Assembly: GCF_009428905.1 (NCBI RefSeq)
Contig: NZ_WHYR01000041.1
Coordinates: forward strand, 1-32,524
Reading direction: 5' to 3'
Source of the DNA: Desulfofundulus thermobenzoicus
GTDB lineage: Bacteria > Bacillota > Desulfotomaculia > Desulfotomaculales > Desulfovirgulaceae
DNA length: 32,524 bases
The translations under genes were made by a program, and so were the position numbers. Shown piece by piece: positions 15,487-24,956 of this stretch. Position 1 is the stretch's first letter; each line of letters opens with the position of its first letter. Below the pieces are notes generated by a model that saw only the letters and a list, made by a program, of their open reading frames with translations, searched no databases and was not told the origin of the DNA.

Positions 15487-16243
15487 TACCCATCACTTCC
15501 CTCGCCAGTTCGTAATAAACTTCCGCCCCCCGGGAACGGCGGTCATAAATCATTACCGGTTGACCATGGCTGGGCGCCTCGCTTAAACGGACGTTGCGCG
15601 GGATAATGGTCCGGTAAACCTTGCCCTTGAAATAGCGCTTGACTTCATCCACCACCTGGATGCCCAGGTTTGTACGCCCGTCAAACATGGTGAGCAGCAC
15701 ACCCTCCAGCTCCAGATCTTTGTTCAACCGCTGCTTGACCAGCTGGATAGTATTCATCAACTGCCCCACCCCTTCCAGGGCATAATATTCGCACTGGATG
15801 GGGATAAGCACTGAACTGGCGGCCGTCAGGGCGTTTAAGGTGAGCAAACCCAGCGAGGGGGGACAATCAATAAAAATAAAATCAAACAAATCCCGCACCG
15901 GGTCAAGAACACGGCGCAAAATCCTTTCCCTGTCCGCCTGGTTAACCAGTTCGACTTCCGCCCCCGCCAGTTCTATGGTGGCCGGCAGAACCTTCAATCC
16001 GGGCAGGGAAGAGTCAACCCAAACGGATTTGATATCCTGACCGCCAATCAAAACATCATAAATGCTGTAATTTAATTTTTCTTTATTTATGCCTGTTCCA
16101 CTGGTGGCGTTACCCTGGGGATCGATATCGACCAGGAACACTTTTTTTCCCATCAGGGAAAGCCATGCCGCCAGGTTCACGGCCGTGGTAGTTTTGGCCA
16201 CCCCTCCCTTTTGATTGGCAATGGCAATGGTCTTTCCCAACAA
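15479..16243 (-). CDS. parA: ParA/Soj partition ATPase
   Basis: 254 residues. The deviant Walker A is KGGVAKTTT near residue 12, with DIDPQGNAT (Walker A') and FIFIDCPPSLGLLT (Walker B). It is a cytoplasmic MinD-type ATPase that binds DNA nonspecifically and drives ParB-parS segregation; in Bacillus it also tunes DnaA activity. The start is TTG at 16243, following GGGGAG with six bases of spacing. A 540-bp gene-free stretch carrying a foldback element lies upstream. Confidence 0.96.
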   Translation of the reverse strand: MLGKTIAIANQKGGVAKTTTAVNLAAWLSLMGKKVFLVDIDPQGNATSGTGINKEKLNYSIYDVLIGGQDIKSVWVDSSLPGLKVLPATIELAGAEVELVNQADRERILRRVLDPVRDLFDFIFIDCPPSLGLLTLNALTAASSVLIPIQCEYYALEGVGQLMNTIQLVKQRLNKDLELEGVLLTMFDGRTNLGIQVVDEVKRYFKGKVYRTIIPRNVRLSEAPSHGQPVMIYDRRSRGAEVYYELAREVMGID

Positions 16244-16382
16244 ATACCACTCCCCTGTTCGTGGTTTAAATTTCTATTCAACAGTCATACTGCCTCTTCC
16301 TTCTAAAACATACTGCCGGAGAGCTAAAAAGGATGACCGCAGCCTGCAGGATTAAAGTAAAAGAGCCGCCGGTTTAACGGAA

Positions 16383-16712
16383 AATATTGGTATGTATTCA
16401 GTCAAACCGGTGCAGGCACGGCGTTGTCCCGCTCACTCCTTGGCTTTCGCGCCGACAGCACCACAGTGAGCTTCGGGCCGGCTCTGGCTCGTCTTTCGGA
16501 TTGCCATCGTTACTATTATCATGCTTTCCTGCCGTTTTTCCCCGATGTGATTCTGTCACGTTTCTAAAGACGATTTTCGTTGGCGTCCTCGGGAGCCGAG
16601 CCGGCAACCTCAGCTCGCTGGGTGCTGTTACCGGCGCTTCGCAATGTCGTTCGCCTGGACAACGCCGTGCCTTTGTATTAACCACCGGTTTCAGTGAAAA
16701 CCTACAAATATT
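16383..16712. repeat. 330-bp foldback (MITE-like) element
   Basis: Long imperfect inverted repeats face each other across this gene-free stretch. Exact pieces include AGGCACGGCGTTGTCC (16414-16429) with its complement at 16657-16672, AAACCGGTG (16404-16412) with 16683-16691, and AATATT at both ends. Further in, CAGCACC.CAG.GAGCT and CCGGCTC.GGCTC recur in inverted order, giving arms of roughly 100 nt. No transposase is encoded. The form is that of a non-autonomous miniature transposable element or a decayed one. I see no clear target duplication. Apart from this element and the terminator after it, the parA to DUF1540 gap (16244-16783) holds nothing I can identify. Confidence 0.75.
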
Positions 16713-16738
16713 GTCATGGGGTCAGACTCCTCCGGAAC

Positions 16739-16781
16739 AAAACCAAAGGACCGGCCCTTTCCCGGCCGGTCCTTTGGTTTT
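16739..16781. terminator. Strong bidirectional terminator after the DUF1540 gene
   Basis: A perfect 18-bp stem (16739-16756 with 16764-16781) has a seven-base loop, with A-rich and T-rich outer ends on opposite strands. It begins three bases beyond the DUF1540 stop codon and shields the repeat and parA region from readthrough. Confidence 0.9.
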
Positions 16782-16783
16782 AT

Positions 16784-16945
16784 TTACCGCGGCTTGAATG
16801 TTTCACACCTGGTGTGGGGTGAATTACTGGCTTTGCTCACGCCGTTGCGGTCGACCTGAATCATTGGAGCGTCACACATCACATTGGTGTTGTACGCGCA
16901 TTCAGTTACAGTGCATTTGATTTGCTGGCATTTATTATCCGGCAC
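16784..16945 (-). CDS. DUF1540 small Cys-rich protein
   Basis: 53 residues. Five cysteines (6, 11, 16, 24, 47) sit in the DUF1540 pattern: IKCTVTECAYNTNVMCDAPM, then IQVD and finally TRCETFKP. DUF1540 proteins are short, found mainly in spore-forming Firmicutes, and their function is not known; the cysteines could bind a metal. GTG at 16945 follows GGAGGTG with good spacing. The stop abuts the perfect terminator at 16739-16781. It is separated by 50 bp from rsmG, which is on the same strand. Confidence 0.85.
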   Translation of the reverse strand: MPDNKCQQIKCTVTECAYNTNVMCDAPMIQVDRNGVSKASNSPHTRCETFKPR

Positions 16946-16995
16946 TGTTTTTCACCTCCGCCCATTATTATTCCCGGAAAAAACGAAAATATCCA

Positions 16996-17757
16996 TCAAT
17001 GTCTGGCAGTATGGCCACAGCCCTTTTCCTGCAGCGGCCGTCTGGCCGGGATTCCCGGGCGGCGGGGATATTTTTCCGGTGTGCCGGCCACCTTTTCCAT
17101 AATAACCATCGTTCGTTCTTCAGGTATGACGGGAAGGACAAAGGATTTTATATCCCGTATTTTTCCACCAAGGAGTTCCAGTGCCCGGGCGCAGGCCGCC
17201 ACTTCCCCCTCCACCTTCGGCCCCTTTAAAGCCAGAAACAGCCCTCCTTTTTGCAAAAAGGGCAGGGCATATTCGGTCAGTACCGGCAGCGCAGCCACGG
17301 CCCTGGCGGCAGCCAATTGAAATGCACCGCGCAGGGCCGGTTCCCGGGCACCTTCCTCGGCCCTCCCGGCATAAATGACCACACCGTTCAGATTAAGCCG
17401 GTTTACCACTTCCCGTAAAAATAATACTTTCTTACCCACCGATTCCACCAGAGTAATCTCCATGTCCGGCCGTACTATTTTCAGGGGAAGGCCCGGGAAA
17501 CCGGCACCACTACCAATATCAACCATTTTCAGGCCGTCAGGCGGGGAGAGCATGGTAAGGATACTCAACGAATCAAGAAAATGTTTGACGGCCACTTCCT
17601 CCGGGGCGATTATGGCCGTAAGGTTAATCCGTTTGTTCCAGTCCCGGAGCAGCTCGTAATACAAACAAAACTTTTGCAGCATCCGGTCGTCCACGGTTAT
17701 TTTCCATTGTGCCAGCCCCGCCCAAAGGGCCTGTTTTAAAATGATAGCGTCATTCAT
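16996..17757 (-). CDS. rsmG: RsmG, 16S rRNA (guanine-N7) methyltransferase
   Basis: 253 residues. It methylates G527 of 16S rRNA with S-adenosylmethionine. The landmarks are [17 protein letters not shown], the SAM-binding [28 protein letters not shown] and [11 protein letters not shown]. The ATG at 17757 overlaps the end of mnmG by eight bases; an in-frame upstream start would lie further inside mnmG. The C-terminal tail (about 20 residues, [16 protein letters not shown]) is basic and family-variable. Confidence 0.95.
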   Translation of the reverse strand: MNDAIILKQALWAGLAQWKITVDDRMLQKFCLYYELLRDWNKRINLTAIIAPEEVAVKHFLDSLSILTMLSPPDGLKMVDIGSGAGFPGLPLKIVRPDMEITLVESVGKKVLFLREVVNRLNLNGVVIYAGRAEEGAREPALRGAFQLAAARAVAALPVLTEYALPFLQKGGLFLALKGPKVEGEVAACARALELLGGKIRDIKSFVLPVIPEERTMVIMEKVAGTPEKYPRRPGIPARRPLQEKGCGHTARH

Positions 17758-19666
17758 TTCCTGCCACAGTTTGCTCCCCTCCGCCGCCCTTGGCCCCACG
17801 CCTTTTACTTTCCAGGTAAACCAGCAATACGGCTATATCGGCCGGACTCACCCCGGATATGCGGCTGGCCTGACCAATGGAGAGGGGGCGTATTTTGGAC
17901 AGCTTTTGCCTGGCCTCGGCAGCCAGACCGGTCACCTGGTCGTAATCCAGATCTTCGGGAATGCGGCGTCCTTCCATTTTTTCAAAGCGCTCCACCTGCG
18001 CCCTTTGTTTTTTAATATATCCTTCGTATTTTATTTCAATTTCCACCTCTTCCTGCACGTCGGCGGGCAAATCCGGCGCCCCCTGATCCACCTGCCGGAT
18101 ATGATCATAGGTTATCTCCGGCCGGCGTAAAAGGGCGGCCAGACTGGTGCTTTGCTGCAGTTTGGCACTGCCGGCCCTTTCCAGCACCTCCTGCACCCTG
18201 TCCGTCACCGGCAGAATGGTGCGCTGCAACCGCTCAATTTCAGCCGCTATCAACCCCCGCCTTTTTTCATAGGCCCGGTATCTTTCTCCCGTTACCAACC
18301 CCACCCGGTACCCCTTTTCGGTCAAACGCAGGTCGGCATTGTCCTGACGCAAAAGGAGCCGGTATTCCGCCCGGGAGGTCAACAACCGGTACGGCTCATT
18401 GGTACCCTTGGTTACCAGGTCGTCAATGAGCACGCCGATATAGGCCTCGGATCTGGACAAAACCAGGGGCTCCTTGTCCTGAATGAAACAGGCGGCATTG
18501 ATACCGGCCATTATACCCTGGGCCGCCGCTTCCTCGTAACCGGAAGTACCGTTGATCTGCCCGGCGCTGAACAACCCCCGGATGGTCTTGCATTCCAGGG
18601 AAGGCTTCAACTGGGTGGGTACCAGATAATCATATTCAATGGCATATCCCGGGCGCATTATTTCCACCCGCTCCAAACCCGGCAGGGTGCGCAGCATGGC
18701 CAGCTGCACATCTTCGGGCAGGCTGGTGCTCATTCCCTGAACATACATCTCCACGGTATCCAGGCCTTCCGGTTCGATAAACACCTGGTGGCTGTCCCGG
18801 TGGGCAAACCTGACCACCTTATCCTCAATGGATGGGCAGTAACGGGGACCGGTGCCCTGGATAAAGCCGCTGAAAAGGGGTGAACGGTGCAGGTTTTCCC
18901 TGATGATCCGGTGGGTTTCCTCAGTGGTATAGGTCAACCAGCAGGGAACCTGCACCCTTTCCCTTACCGGCGAAATAAAAGAAAAATTCAACAGGCGTTC
19001 GTCCCCCGGCTGTATGGTCATTTTATTAAAATCGATGGTCCGCCTGTCCACCCGGGCCGGCGTGCCGGTCTTAAAACGGCCCAGTTCCAGACCCAGATCC
19101 CTTAACGACCGGGACAGGTTCATGGCCGCAAATTGTCCCTGGGGACCGCCGTGAAAGGCCAGATCGCCAATAATGATCCGTCCCCGCAGGTAAACGCCGG
19201 TGGTCAAAATAACCGCCGGGGCCAGAAAGGTGGCCCCGGTGCTGCCCACCACTCCGGCCACCCGCTCCCCCTGCACCAGCAACCTTTCCACCAGCACCTG
19301 CTTCACATCCAGGCCGGGCTGGTTTTCCAGTACCTTTTTCATATTGATGTGATAGCGCTTTTTATCCGCCTGGGCACGCAGGGCCTGGACGGCCGGGCCC
19401 TTGGCGGTATTCAAAAGGCGCACCTGAATGGCATTGCGGTCTGTGTTCAATCCAATCTCACCCCCCAGGGCGTCCACCTCCCGGACCAGCTGACTCTTGG
19501 CCGGGCCGCCCATGGCCGGGTTACAGGGCATCAGGGCCACGTTGTCCAGGTTTAAAGTAACGATTAAAGTCCGGCAACCCATTCTGGCCGCCGCCAGGGC
19601 CGCTTCACAGCCGGCATGTCCGGCCCCCACCACAATCACATCATATTTTCCGGCCACGTATTCCAA
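17750..19666 (-). CDS. mnmG: MnmG (GidA), tRNA uridine-34 carboxymethylaminomethyl enzyme, FAD subunit
   Basis: 638 residues, full length. The FAD-binding motif [21 protein letters not shown] is near the N-terminus. Also seen are [46 protein letters not shown] and the C-terminal [18 protein letters not shown]. With MnmE it makes cmnm5/nm5U34 in tRNA anticodons. TTG at 19666 is six bases after GAGGTG and gives the usual [11 protein letters not shown] start. It lies ten bases downstream of mnmE. Confidence 0.96.
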   Translation of the reverse strand: MEYVAGKYDVIVVGAGHAGCEAALAAARMGCRTLIVTLNLDNVALMPCNPAMGGPAKSQLVREVDALGGEIGLNTDRNAIQVRLLNTAKGPAVQALRAQADKKRYHINMKKVLENQPGLDVKQVLVERLLVQGERVAGVVGSTGATFLAPAVILTTGVYLRGRIIIGDLAFHGGPQGQFAAMNLSRSLRDLGLELGRFKTGTPARVDRRTIDFNKMTIQPGDERLLNFSFISPVRERVQVPCWLTYTTEETHRIIRENLHRSPLFSGFIQGTGPRYCPSIEDKVVRFAHRDSHQVFIEPEGLDTVEMYVQGMSTSLPEDVQLAMLRTLPGLERVEIMRPGYAIEYDYLVPTQLKPSLECKTIRGLFSAGQINGTSGYEEAAAQGIMAGINAACFIQDKEPLVLSRSEAYIGVLIDDLVTKGTNEPYRLLTSRAEYRLLLRQDNADLRLTEKGYRVGLVTGERYRAYEKRRGLIAAEIERLQRTILPVTDRVQEVLERAGSAKLQQSTSLAALLRRPEITYDHIRQVDQGAPDLPADVQEEVEIEIKYEGYIKKQRAQVERFEKMEGRRIPEDLDYDQVTGLAAEARQKLSKIRPLSIGQASRISGVSPADIAVLLVYLESKRRGAKGGGGEQTVAGNE

Positions 19667-19676
19667 CTTTTTCACC

Positions 19677-21062
19677 TCACTTACCAATGCAAAAATCCCG
19701 GAAAATACGCTCCACAATATCCTCGCTGACGGTGGAACCGGTAATCAGGCCCAGGGCCTCCCAGGCCGCCCGCAGATCAATGGCCACCAGATCCAGATTA
19801 CGCCCCTGTAATAAACCCTCCCGCGCTTCCCGTAAAAATTCCCGGCACTTTTCCAGTGCTTCCTTGTGGCGCACATTGCTGACCAGAAAAGTATCCGCTG
19901 CTTCCACCCTGCCCCCCAGGACCAGTTCCTCAATGGTCCGTTCCAGATCCGGCAGGCCTTCCCCCGTTTCAACAGAAATAATTTTCACGGGCTTATCACC
20001 GGCCGCCGGCCTTACTTCCCTTTCCAGAGCCCGCCCATCACCAATGTCACTTTTATTAATTAAAATAATTCCCTTCCGGTCCCCGGCCAGTTCGATAATT
20101 TCCCGGTCCTGATCCGTCAGTCCCGTACTGGCGTCCAGAACAAGCAGAACCAGATCGGCCAGACGGAGGGCGTCCCGGGAACGTTCAACCCCCATCTTTT
20201 CCACCACGTCACTGGTGGCCCGCAGGCCGGCCGTATCCATCAACCGGACGGGTATACCCCTGATGTTCACTACCTCTTCGATCACATCCCTGGTGGTACC
20301 GGGAATTTCGGTGACAATGGCCCTTTTTTCCCTTAACAGGGCGTTTAAGAGGGAGGATTTGCCCACATTGGGGCGCCCGATAATGGCCGCGCGTATCCCC
20401 TCCCGGTATAACCGTCCGCCGGCGGCCTGCTCTATAAGCCCTTCCACCCCGGACAAAACGCCCCCGGTAATTGTGATCAGGTCCTCCCGGGTGACTTCCT
20501 CCAGGTCCTCCTCGGGAAAATCAATGGTCGCCTCCACCCGGGCCACCAGGCCCAGGAGTTGATCCTGGAACTGGCCCACCCGCGTGGAAAGCTCCCCCCG
20601 CAGGTTGGACATGGCCAGGCGCAGCCCGGCGTCCGTTTTAGCCCGGATTACGTCGATAATGGATTCGGCCTGGGCCAGGTCCAGCCTGCCGTTTAAAAAG
20701 GCCCGGCGGGTGAATTCCCCCGGTTCGGCCAACCGGGCACCATAACGTAAAGCCAGCTCCAGAATGCGGCGCAGGGGTACTATTCCCCCATGACCGTTAA
20801 ACTCCACCACGTCTTCCCGGGTATAGGTGTGGGGTGCGCGCATCAATCCCAGCAGCACTTCATCCACCATTTCTTTTGTTTCCGGGTCCACCACGTGACC
20901 GTAGATCAGGCGATGGCTCCCCCCGTTGATCCAGTCCCTTTTCTTTGCTGATACAAATAATTTGGATGCTATTTCCACGGCCCGGGGTCCGGAGAGGCGC
21001 ACTATACCGATGGCCCCCTCACCCAGGGGTGTGGAAATGGCGGCAATGGTATCGTCAATCAA
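19677..21062 (-). CDS. mnmE: MnmE (TrmE), tRNA modification GTPase
   Basis: 461 residues. The N-terminal formyl-THF-binding domain ([19 protein letters not shown]) is followed by a helical domain holding the G domain: G1 [19 protein letters not shown] and NKSD. The catalytic C-terminal CIGK is intact. TTG at 21062 is five bases after GGTGG and gives the usual family N-terminus. The ATG at 21077 would add five residues but lies only three bases past a terminator-like T-run with no room for a ribosome-binding site. Confidence 0.94.
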   Translation of the reverse strand: MIDDTIAAISTPLGEGAIGIVRLSGPRAVEIASKLFVSAKKRDWINGGSHRLIYGHVVDPETKEMVDEVLLGLMRAPHTYTREDVVEFNGHGGIVPLRRILELALRYGARLAEPGEFTRRAFLNGRLDLAQAESIIDVIRAKTDAGLRLAMSNLRGELSTRVGQFQDQLLGLVARVEATIDFPEEDLEEVTREDLITITGGVLSGVEGLIEQAAGGRLYREGIRAAIIGRPNVGKSSLLNALLREKRAIVTEIPGTTRDVIEEVVNIRGIPVRLMDTAGLRATSDVVEKMGVERSRDALRLADLVLLVLDASTGLTDQDREIIELAGDRKGIILINKSDIGDGRALEREVRPAAGDKPVKIISVETGEGLPDLERTIEELVLGGRVEAADTFLVSNVRHKEALEKCREFLREAREGLLQGRNLDLVAIDLRAAWEALGLITGSTVSEDIVERIFRDFCIGK

Positions 21063-21080
21063 TATTTCCACCACCATTGG

Positions 21081-21120
21081 AAAAAACCCAGCCCGGTCAA
21101 AAACCGGCTGGGTTCTTTTT
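21081..21120. terminator. Terminator-like hairpin immediately before mnmE
   Basis: AACCCAGCC/GGCTGGGTT plus inner GGT/ACC pairs form a stem with a one-base bulge. Read on the minus strand it ends in six T residues, 19 bp before the mnmE start. It also has a T-run on the plus side. In the khpB-to-mnmE direction it should terminate or attenuate readthrough. Confidence 0.7.
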
Positions 21121-21134
21121 CAACCAGAGAACAT

Positions 21135-21755
21135 TCACTTGCGCGGGGATATGACTATTTTGCGATAGGGCTCTTCCCCTTCACTGAAGGTATAGATATC
21201 GTCCCGGCCCTGCAACGCCGTGTGGATAATGCGCCTTTCATGGGACGTCATGGGTTCCAGGACCACGTTCCGCCCCCGCTGCTTGGCCTTATCGGCCAGT
21301 TTCTGGGCCAGCTTCTGTAAAGTCTCTTCCCTCCGCCGGCGATAACCTTCCACATCCAGGATTACCCTGCAGCGGGAAAGCTGGTTTTTATTAACGTAGA
21401 GGTTCACCAGATATTGCAGGGCATCCAGCGTTTCACCCCGCCTGCCGATAAGTATGCCCACATCCTTGCCCTCTATATCAACACGTAAATTATTTCCCTT
21501 TTCTTCAATATTTAATTCCACCGTTAAATCCATGGCTCCGAAAAGCTTGCCAAGCAGGTCCCTGGTCCGTCTGGATGGAGTGTCCTTAACCTGTACCCTG
21601 ACCCTGGCCGGCTTTGACCCCAGTATACCAAAAAGGCCCCTGGACGGTTCTTCCAGTACCTCTATTTCCGCATCTTCCCGATCAATCCCCAACTCGGCCA
21701 GGGCTAATGACACCGCTTCTTCAATGGTCTTAGCGGTTTTCTCTACTCCCTCCAC
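21135..21755 (-). CDS. khpB: KhpB (Jag/EloR) RNA-binding protein
   Basis: 206 residues. The domain order is Jag-N (residues 5-55, TAKTIEEAVSLALAELGI), KH-II (IEGKDVGILIGRRGETLDALQYL), then R3H (MTSHERRIIHTALQ). It binds RNA with KhpA and affects cell elongation in other Firmicutes. It overlaps the end of yidC by 26 bases. The GTG at 21755 has GAAGGAGG at a long 12-base spacing, and coupling to yidC may compensate. Confidence 0.93.
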   Translation of the reverse strand: MEGVEKTAKTIEEAVSLALAELGIDREDAEIEVLEEPSRGLFGILGSKPARVRVQVKDTPSRRTRDLLGKLFGAMDLTVELNIEEKGNNLRVDIEGKDVGILIGRRGETLDALQYLVNLYVNKNQLSRCRVILDVEGYRRRREETLQKLAQKLADKAKQRGRNVVLEPMTSHERRIIHTALQGRDDIYTFSEGEEPYRKIVISPRK

Positions 21756-22416
21756 CTTGACTAAGCGCCTCCTTCAGAACTCGGGTATGACGGTTCACGA
21801 AATGTTGCTGGACAATACCCACCACGTTAAAGGTGACCCAGTAAAGCGCCAGACCGGCAGGCACCGTGGAACTGATCCAGGCAATAAAAAGCGGCATGGT
21901 AATGAGCATGATGCGCTGGGTGGGGTCGGTCATATTGGTGGTCATGCGCGACTGCACATAGGTAGTAATCCCAGCCAAAACAGGCAATATAAACAACGGA
22001 TCCCCCACCTGGCTGAGACTGCCAATCCAGAAAAAACGGGCGTGCAGGGGATCGGCATAGTTAAAATGAAGCAGGGCCCGGTAAAGGGCAATCAGTATGG
22101 GCAGCTGAATCAGCAGCGGCAGGCACCCGGACATGGGGTTGACATTGTGTTCCTTGTACAGCTCCATGATCTTTTGCTGCATTTTCTGCGGGTCCTTGCT
22201 TTTATAACGCTCCTGAATTTCCTTCACCCTGGGCGCCAGCTGCTGCATCACCACCATGGAACGCATCTGCTTTACGGTCAACGGATAAAGGATCATTTTT
22301 ACTATTACCGTCAACAAAACGATAGCCAGTCCATAATTGGGGAGATGAATCAACTGAGTGAACTGGTAAAGCCAGTTCAAAAGCGCCGCCATGCCGTCAA
22401 CCAGTGCCTGAAACAA
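21730..22416 (-). CDS. yidC: YidC/SpoIIIJ membrane protein insertase
   Basis: 228 residues, the short Gram-positive form. Hydrophobic spans are visible near residues 27-45, 92-112, 137-155 and 170-195. The conserved MYKEHNVNPMSGCLPLLIQ-like segment (residues 85-104 here) marks the insertase core. No lipobox is seen at the N-terminus, unlike Bacillus SpoIIIJ. The TTG at 22416 follows AAGGAGG with seven bases. It inserts proteins into the membrane, with or without Sec. Confidence 0.94.
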   Translation of the reverse strand: MFQALVDGMAALLNWLYQFTQLIHLPNYGLAIVLLTVIVKMILYPLTVKQMRSMVVMQQLAPRVKEIQERYKSKDPQKMQQKIMELYKEHNVNPMSGCLPLLIQLPILIALYRALLHFNYADPLHARFFWIGSLSQVGDPLFILPVLAGITTYVQSRMTTNMTDPTQRIMLITMPLFIAWISSTVPAGLALYWVTFNVVGIVQQHFVNRHTRVLKEALSQGGGSRENR

Positions 22417-22428
22417 ATCATCTCCTCC

Positions 22429-22638
22429 TTAAACTAGCGGATCATAGCCACCCGGATTAAAGGGGTGACAGCGAAGCAACCGCCAAACTGCCATGAGGGA
22501 ACCACGAACAACCCCGTACCTGCCTACAGCCTGAACGGCATATTCCGAGCAGGTGGGATAAAAACGGCAGGAAGGACCCTTTAAAGGCGATATACATTTT
22601 TGATAAAAGCGCAAAAGCAAGATAATTACCTTGCGCAC
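22429..22638 (-). CDS. yidD: YidD membrane protein insertion efficiency factor
   Basis: 69 residues. [24 protein letters not shown], the [16 protein letters not shown] stretch and the terminal NPGGYDPL are diagnostic. It is a membrane-surface protein that helps YidC. The GTG at 22638 lies eight bases after a G-run inside the end of rnpA (13-base overlap). The frame is open further upstream, but only as a shadow of rnpA. Confidence 0.94.
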   Translation of the reverse strand: MRKVIILLLRFYQKCISPLKGPSCRFYPTCSEYAVQAVGRYGVVRGSLMAVWRLLRCHPFNPGGYDPLV

Positions 22639-22976
22639 TGGCTTTTCCCCCCCGCCCTTGCGGTCAGCTTTTGCAATCTTACGGAAAGATCTGTAAAATC
22701 CCTGCCCACGGCCTCTTTTCTGGCCACAATCACCACATCGTGCCCCTGGGGAAACCAGTCCTGGTGCAGCCGGCAAATCTCCCGCAATATCCTCCGCACC
22801 CGGTTGCGCACCACGGCTTTGCCCACTTTTTTACTGACCGAAAAACCGAAACGTCTTACCTGTCCTTTATTACGGCAAAGATAGAGAACCAGCACCCGGT
22901 TGGCTACACTGAAACCCCTTTTATACACCCTCTGAAAATCCCTGTTCCGCTTGATGACCTGCAAGCCCGTTCCCAT
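22626..22976 (-). CDS. rnpA: Ribonuclease P protein component
   Basis: 116 residues from the ATG at 22976. [35 protein letters not shown] and the [10 protein letters not shown] motif define the RNase P protein, which helps the catalytic RNA mature tRNA 5' ends. An upstream TTG at 23012 would add 12 residues; neither start has a strong ribosome-binding site. It is placed between rpmH and yidD, as in most bacteria. Confidence 0.93.
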   Translation of the reverse strand: MGTGLQVIKRNRDFQRVYKRGFSVANRVLVLYLCRNKGQVRRFGFSVSKKVGKAVVRNRVRRILREICRLHQDWFPQGHDVVIVARKEAVGRDFTDLSVRLQKLTARAGGKSQCAR

Positions 22977-23051
22977 CCCCGGCCAAAATCCTTTCTCTAA
23001 ACTCTTAATCAAAAATTAAACGATGAGAAGACCCCCCGGGAAAAAGCGTCC

Positions 23052-23186
23052 TCAGGCGGTCAATCTTTTTCTCCCTTTCATTCTTCTCCTTTTAATCACG
23101 TTGCGCCCTGCCTTTGTGGACATACGTTTAAGAAATCCATGAACCCTTTTACGCTTGCGGGCCTTGGGCTGGTAGGTTCTTTTCAC
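23052..23186 (-). CDS. rpmH: Ribosomal protein L34
   Basis: 44 residues. The sequence starts [18 protein letters not shown] and ends [12 protein letters not shown], as in all L34 proteins. GTG at 23186 is at ideal distance from AGGAGGTGG. The ATG at 23192 is only two to three bases from that site and less likely. It is the first gene of the rpmH-rnpA-yidD-yidC-khpB operon. Confidence 0.97.
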   Translation of the reverse strand: MKRTYQPKARKRKRVHGFLKRMSTKAGRNVIKRRRMKGRKRLTA

Positions 23187-23243
23187 CTGCATCCACCTCC
23201 TCTGCCGGGTCAGGGCTGGAAAATACTAGACAGGTCACAAAGT

Positions 23244-23272
23244 ATTATATAGAAAATAGCCCTTTACGTCAA
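23244..23272 (-). promoter_or_regulatory. Promoter of the rpmH operon
   Basis: TTGACG (23267-23272), a 17-bp spacer and TATAAT (23244-23249) on the minus strand form a near-consensus vegetative promoter about 58 bp before rpmH. Confidence 0.85.
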
Positions 23273-23316
23273 GAAAAAACCCCTTCCAGGTACCATTTAA
23301 ACAAGGTTCCTTCCCA

Positions 23317-23437
23317 TCATCCACAGGATACCATTTTGTCTGTTGATAACCACCGGCAAATCTGATATGATAAAAAACACCTTGTCCGGGATCAGTCCAC
23401 AGGACGGGTAAATTTATGTGGGCAAATCTGTTGATAA
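23317..23437. other. oriC: oriC left part: DnaA-box cluster upstream of dnaA
   Basis: DnaA boxes near the TTATCCACA consensus: TCATCCACA (23317-23325), the complements TGTTGATAA at 23341-23349 and 23429-23437, and a weak CAGTCCACA (23393-23401). The strands alternate. It lies between rpmH and dnaA, the ancestral origin position, and forms one half of an origin split by dnaA. Confidence 0.75.
23343..23371 (+). promoter_or_regulatory. Probable dnaA promoter overlapping a DnaA box
   Basis: TTGATA (23343-23348), a 17-bp spacer and TATGAT (23366-23371). The -35 lies inside the DnaA box at 23341-23349, so DnaA binding would block RNA polymerase, a plausible autorepression device. Confidence 0.65.
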
Positions 23438-23458
23438 GGTGCAGGGGGTTTTAACCAA

Positions 23459-24793
23459 ATGGCCAAATCTAGTCTTACGGAAATCTGGGAACTGGTGCTC
23501 AACTCCCTCGGCCCCAAGCTGGATCAGGAAACTTTTGAACTGTGGCAGCAGTCGGTACATCCCCTTGGTTTCCACCGGGATACCTTTTTTATCCAGGTAC
23601 CGAACAATTTTTTCCGGGACTGGCTGGTCACCCGTTATGCTCCCATTATTAAAAGCACAATACAAAGTATTGCTTACCACGATATGGAAGTACAATTCCT
23701 GCCGGCCGACGAAGTGGATGAGTCTCTCCTGAGCCGCATCCGCAAGACCATACCCAAACAACCAGCGGACATCTGCCACTTAAATCCCCGGTATACCTTT
23801 GACAAATTCGTGGTGGGGGACAGCAACCGTTTTGCCCACGCGGCCTGCCGCGCCGTGGCCGAAGCGCCGGCCGAAACATACAACCCGCTGTTTATTTACG
23901 GCGGCGTGGGCCTGGGCAAGACCCACCTCATGCACGCCATCAGCCATCACATTTTACATAGTGGCAACCACATGCGGGTTTCCTATGTTACCTCAGAAAA
24001 ATTTACCAATGATCTGATTGCCGCCATTTCGCAGCGGGAATCTTCCCAGTTCCGGGAAAGATACCGCAGCATGGATATACTGCTGGTGGACGATATCCAA
24101 TTTCTTGCTGGTAAGGAAAAAACCCAGGAAGAGTTTTTCCACACCTTCAATACCTTATACGAATCCAACCGGCAGATCATCATTTCCAGTGATCGCCCAC
24201 CCAAGGAAATCACCACACTGGAAGATCGCCTGCGCTCCCGCTTTGAATGGGGACTGATCACCGACATTCAGCCGCCGGATCTGGAAACACGCATCGCTAT
24301 TCTACGCAATAAAGCACAATTTGACAACATTACCGTCCACGACGACACTTTAGAGTACATTGCACAGCACATCAAATCCAACATCCGGGAACTGGAAGGG
24401 GCCTTAATCCGGGTAGTGGCCTATGCCTCCCTGTACAAACTGCCGGTCACCACCGAACTGGCCGCCAGCGTTCTCAAAGATTTACTGCCCAAACGGACAC
24501 CCATCCAGATTACCCCGGACCTGATTCAGGAAAAAGTAGCTTCCTATTTCGGAATCAAATGTGAAGAATTTAAATCAAGAAAACGCACCCGCAATATAGC
24601 CTTTCCCCGTCAGGTGGCCATGTACCTCTGCCGGGAACTGACCGATCTCTCCCTGCCCGACATCGGCAAGGAGTTTGGCGGCCGGGACCATACCACCGTA
24701 TTACATGCTTTCGAAAAAATAAGCGAACAATTGTCACAGGATTCCCTCCTGGAAGAAACCATTACCAAAATTAAGCAAAATATACTCGGATAA
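23459..24793 (+). CDS. dnaA: Replication initiator DnaA
   Basis: 444 residues. Domain I is at the N-terminus ([13 protein letters not shown]). The AAA+ domain starts at YTFDKFVVG and has Walker [11 protein letters not shown] and Walker [21 protein letters not shown]. The DNA-binding domain IV carries the DnaA signature [21 protein letters not shown]. The linker (domain II) is very short. The ATG at 23459 follows an AGGGGG at somewhat long spacing. It opens the origin and represses its own promoter. Confidence 0.98.
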   Translation: MAKSSLTEIWELVLNSLGPKLDQETFELWQQSVHPLGFHRDTFFIQVPNNFFRDWLVTRYAPIIKSTIQSIAYHDMEVQFLPADEVDESLLSRIRKTIPKQPADICHLNPRYTFDKFVVGDSNRFAHAACRAVAEAPAETYNPLFIYGGVGLGKTHLMHAISHHILHSGNHMRVSYVTSEKFTNDLIAAISQRESSQFRERYRSMDILLVDDIQFLAGKEKTQEEFFHTFNTLYESNRQIIISSDRPPKEITTLEDRLRSRFEWGLITDIQPPDLETRIAILRNKAQFDNITVHDDTLEYIAQHIKSNIRELEGALIRVVAYASLYKLPVTTELAASVLKDLLPKRTPIQITPDLIQEKVASYFGIKCEEFKSRKRTRNIAFPRQVAMYLCRELTDLSLPDIGKEFGGRDHTTVLHAFEKISEQLSQDSLLEETITKIKQNILG

Positions 24794-24828
24794 TTTAAAA
24801 CCAACCTTTTGCAACTTTTATACAGCGG

Positions 24829-24940
24829 TTATCCACAGATTGTCCCGGCCTTCCAGCCGGGCGACATCTAACCACAGGACACTTTTCCACAAAAGCACAA
24901 CCCCTAATGGGACTTCTACTTTAAATCTTTTTAAAAATAA
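24829..24940. other. oriC: oriC right part: DnaA boxes and AT-rich unwinding candidate
   Basis: A perfect DnaA box TTATCCACA (24829-24837), CTAACCACA (24868-24876) and TTTTCCACA (24883-24891), all in the same direction, lead into an AT-rich stretch (about 24917-24942, rich in TTTAAA and AAATAATT) just before dnaN. The layout of boxes followed by an AT-rich tract is that of a unwinding element in bipartite Firmicute origins. Confidence 0.8.
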
Positions 24941-24956
24941 TTCTGGGGGATCGAAC

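Noticed and set aside
24840..24956. Upstream in-frame start for dnaN
   Set aside because: It would translate the DnaA-box region. ATG at 24957 has a ribosome-binding site and gives the standard clamp N-terminus.
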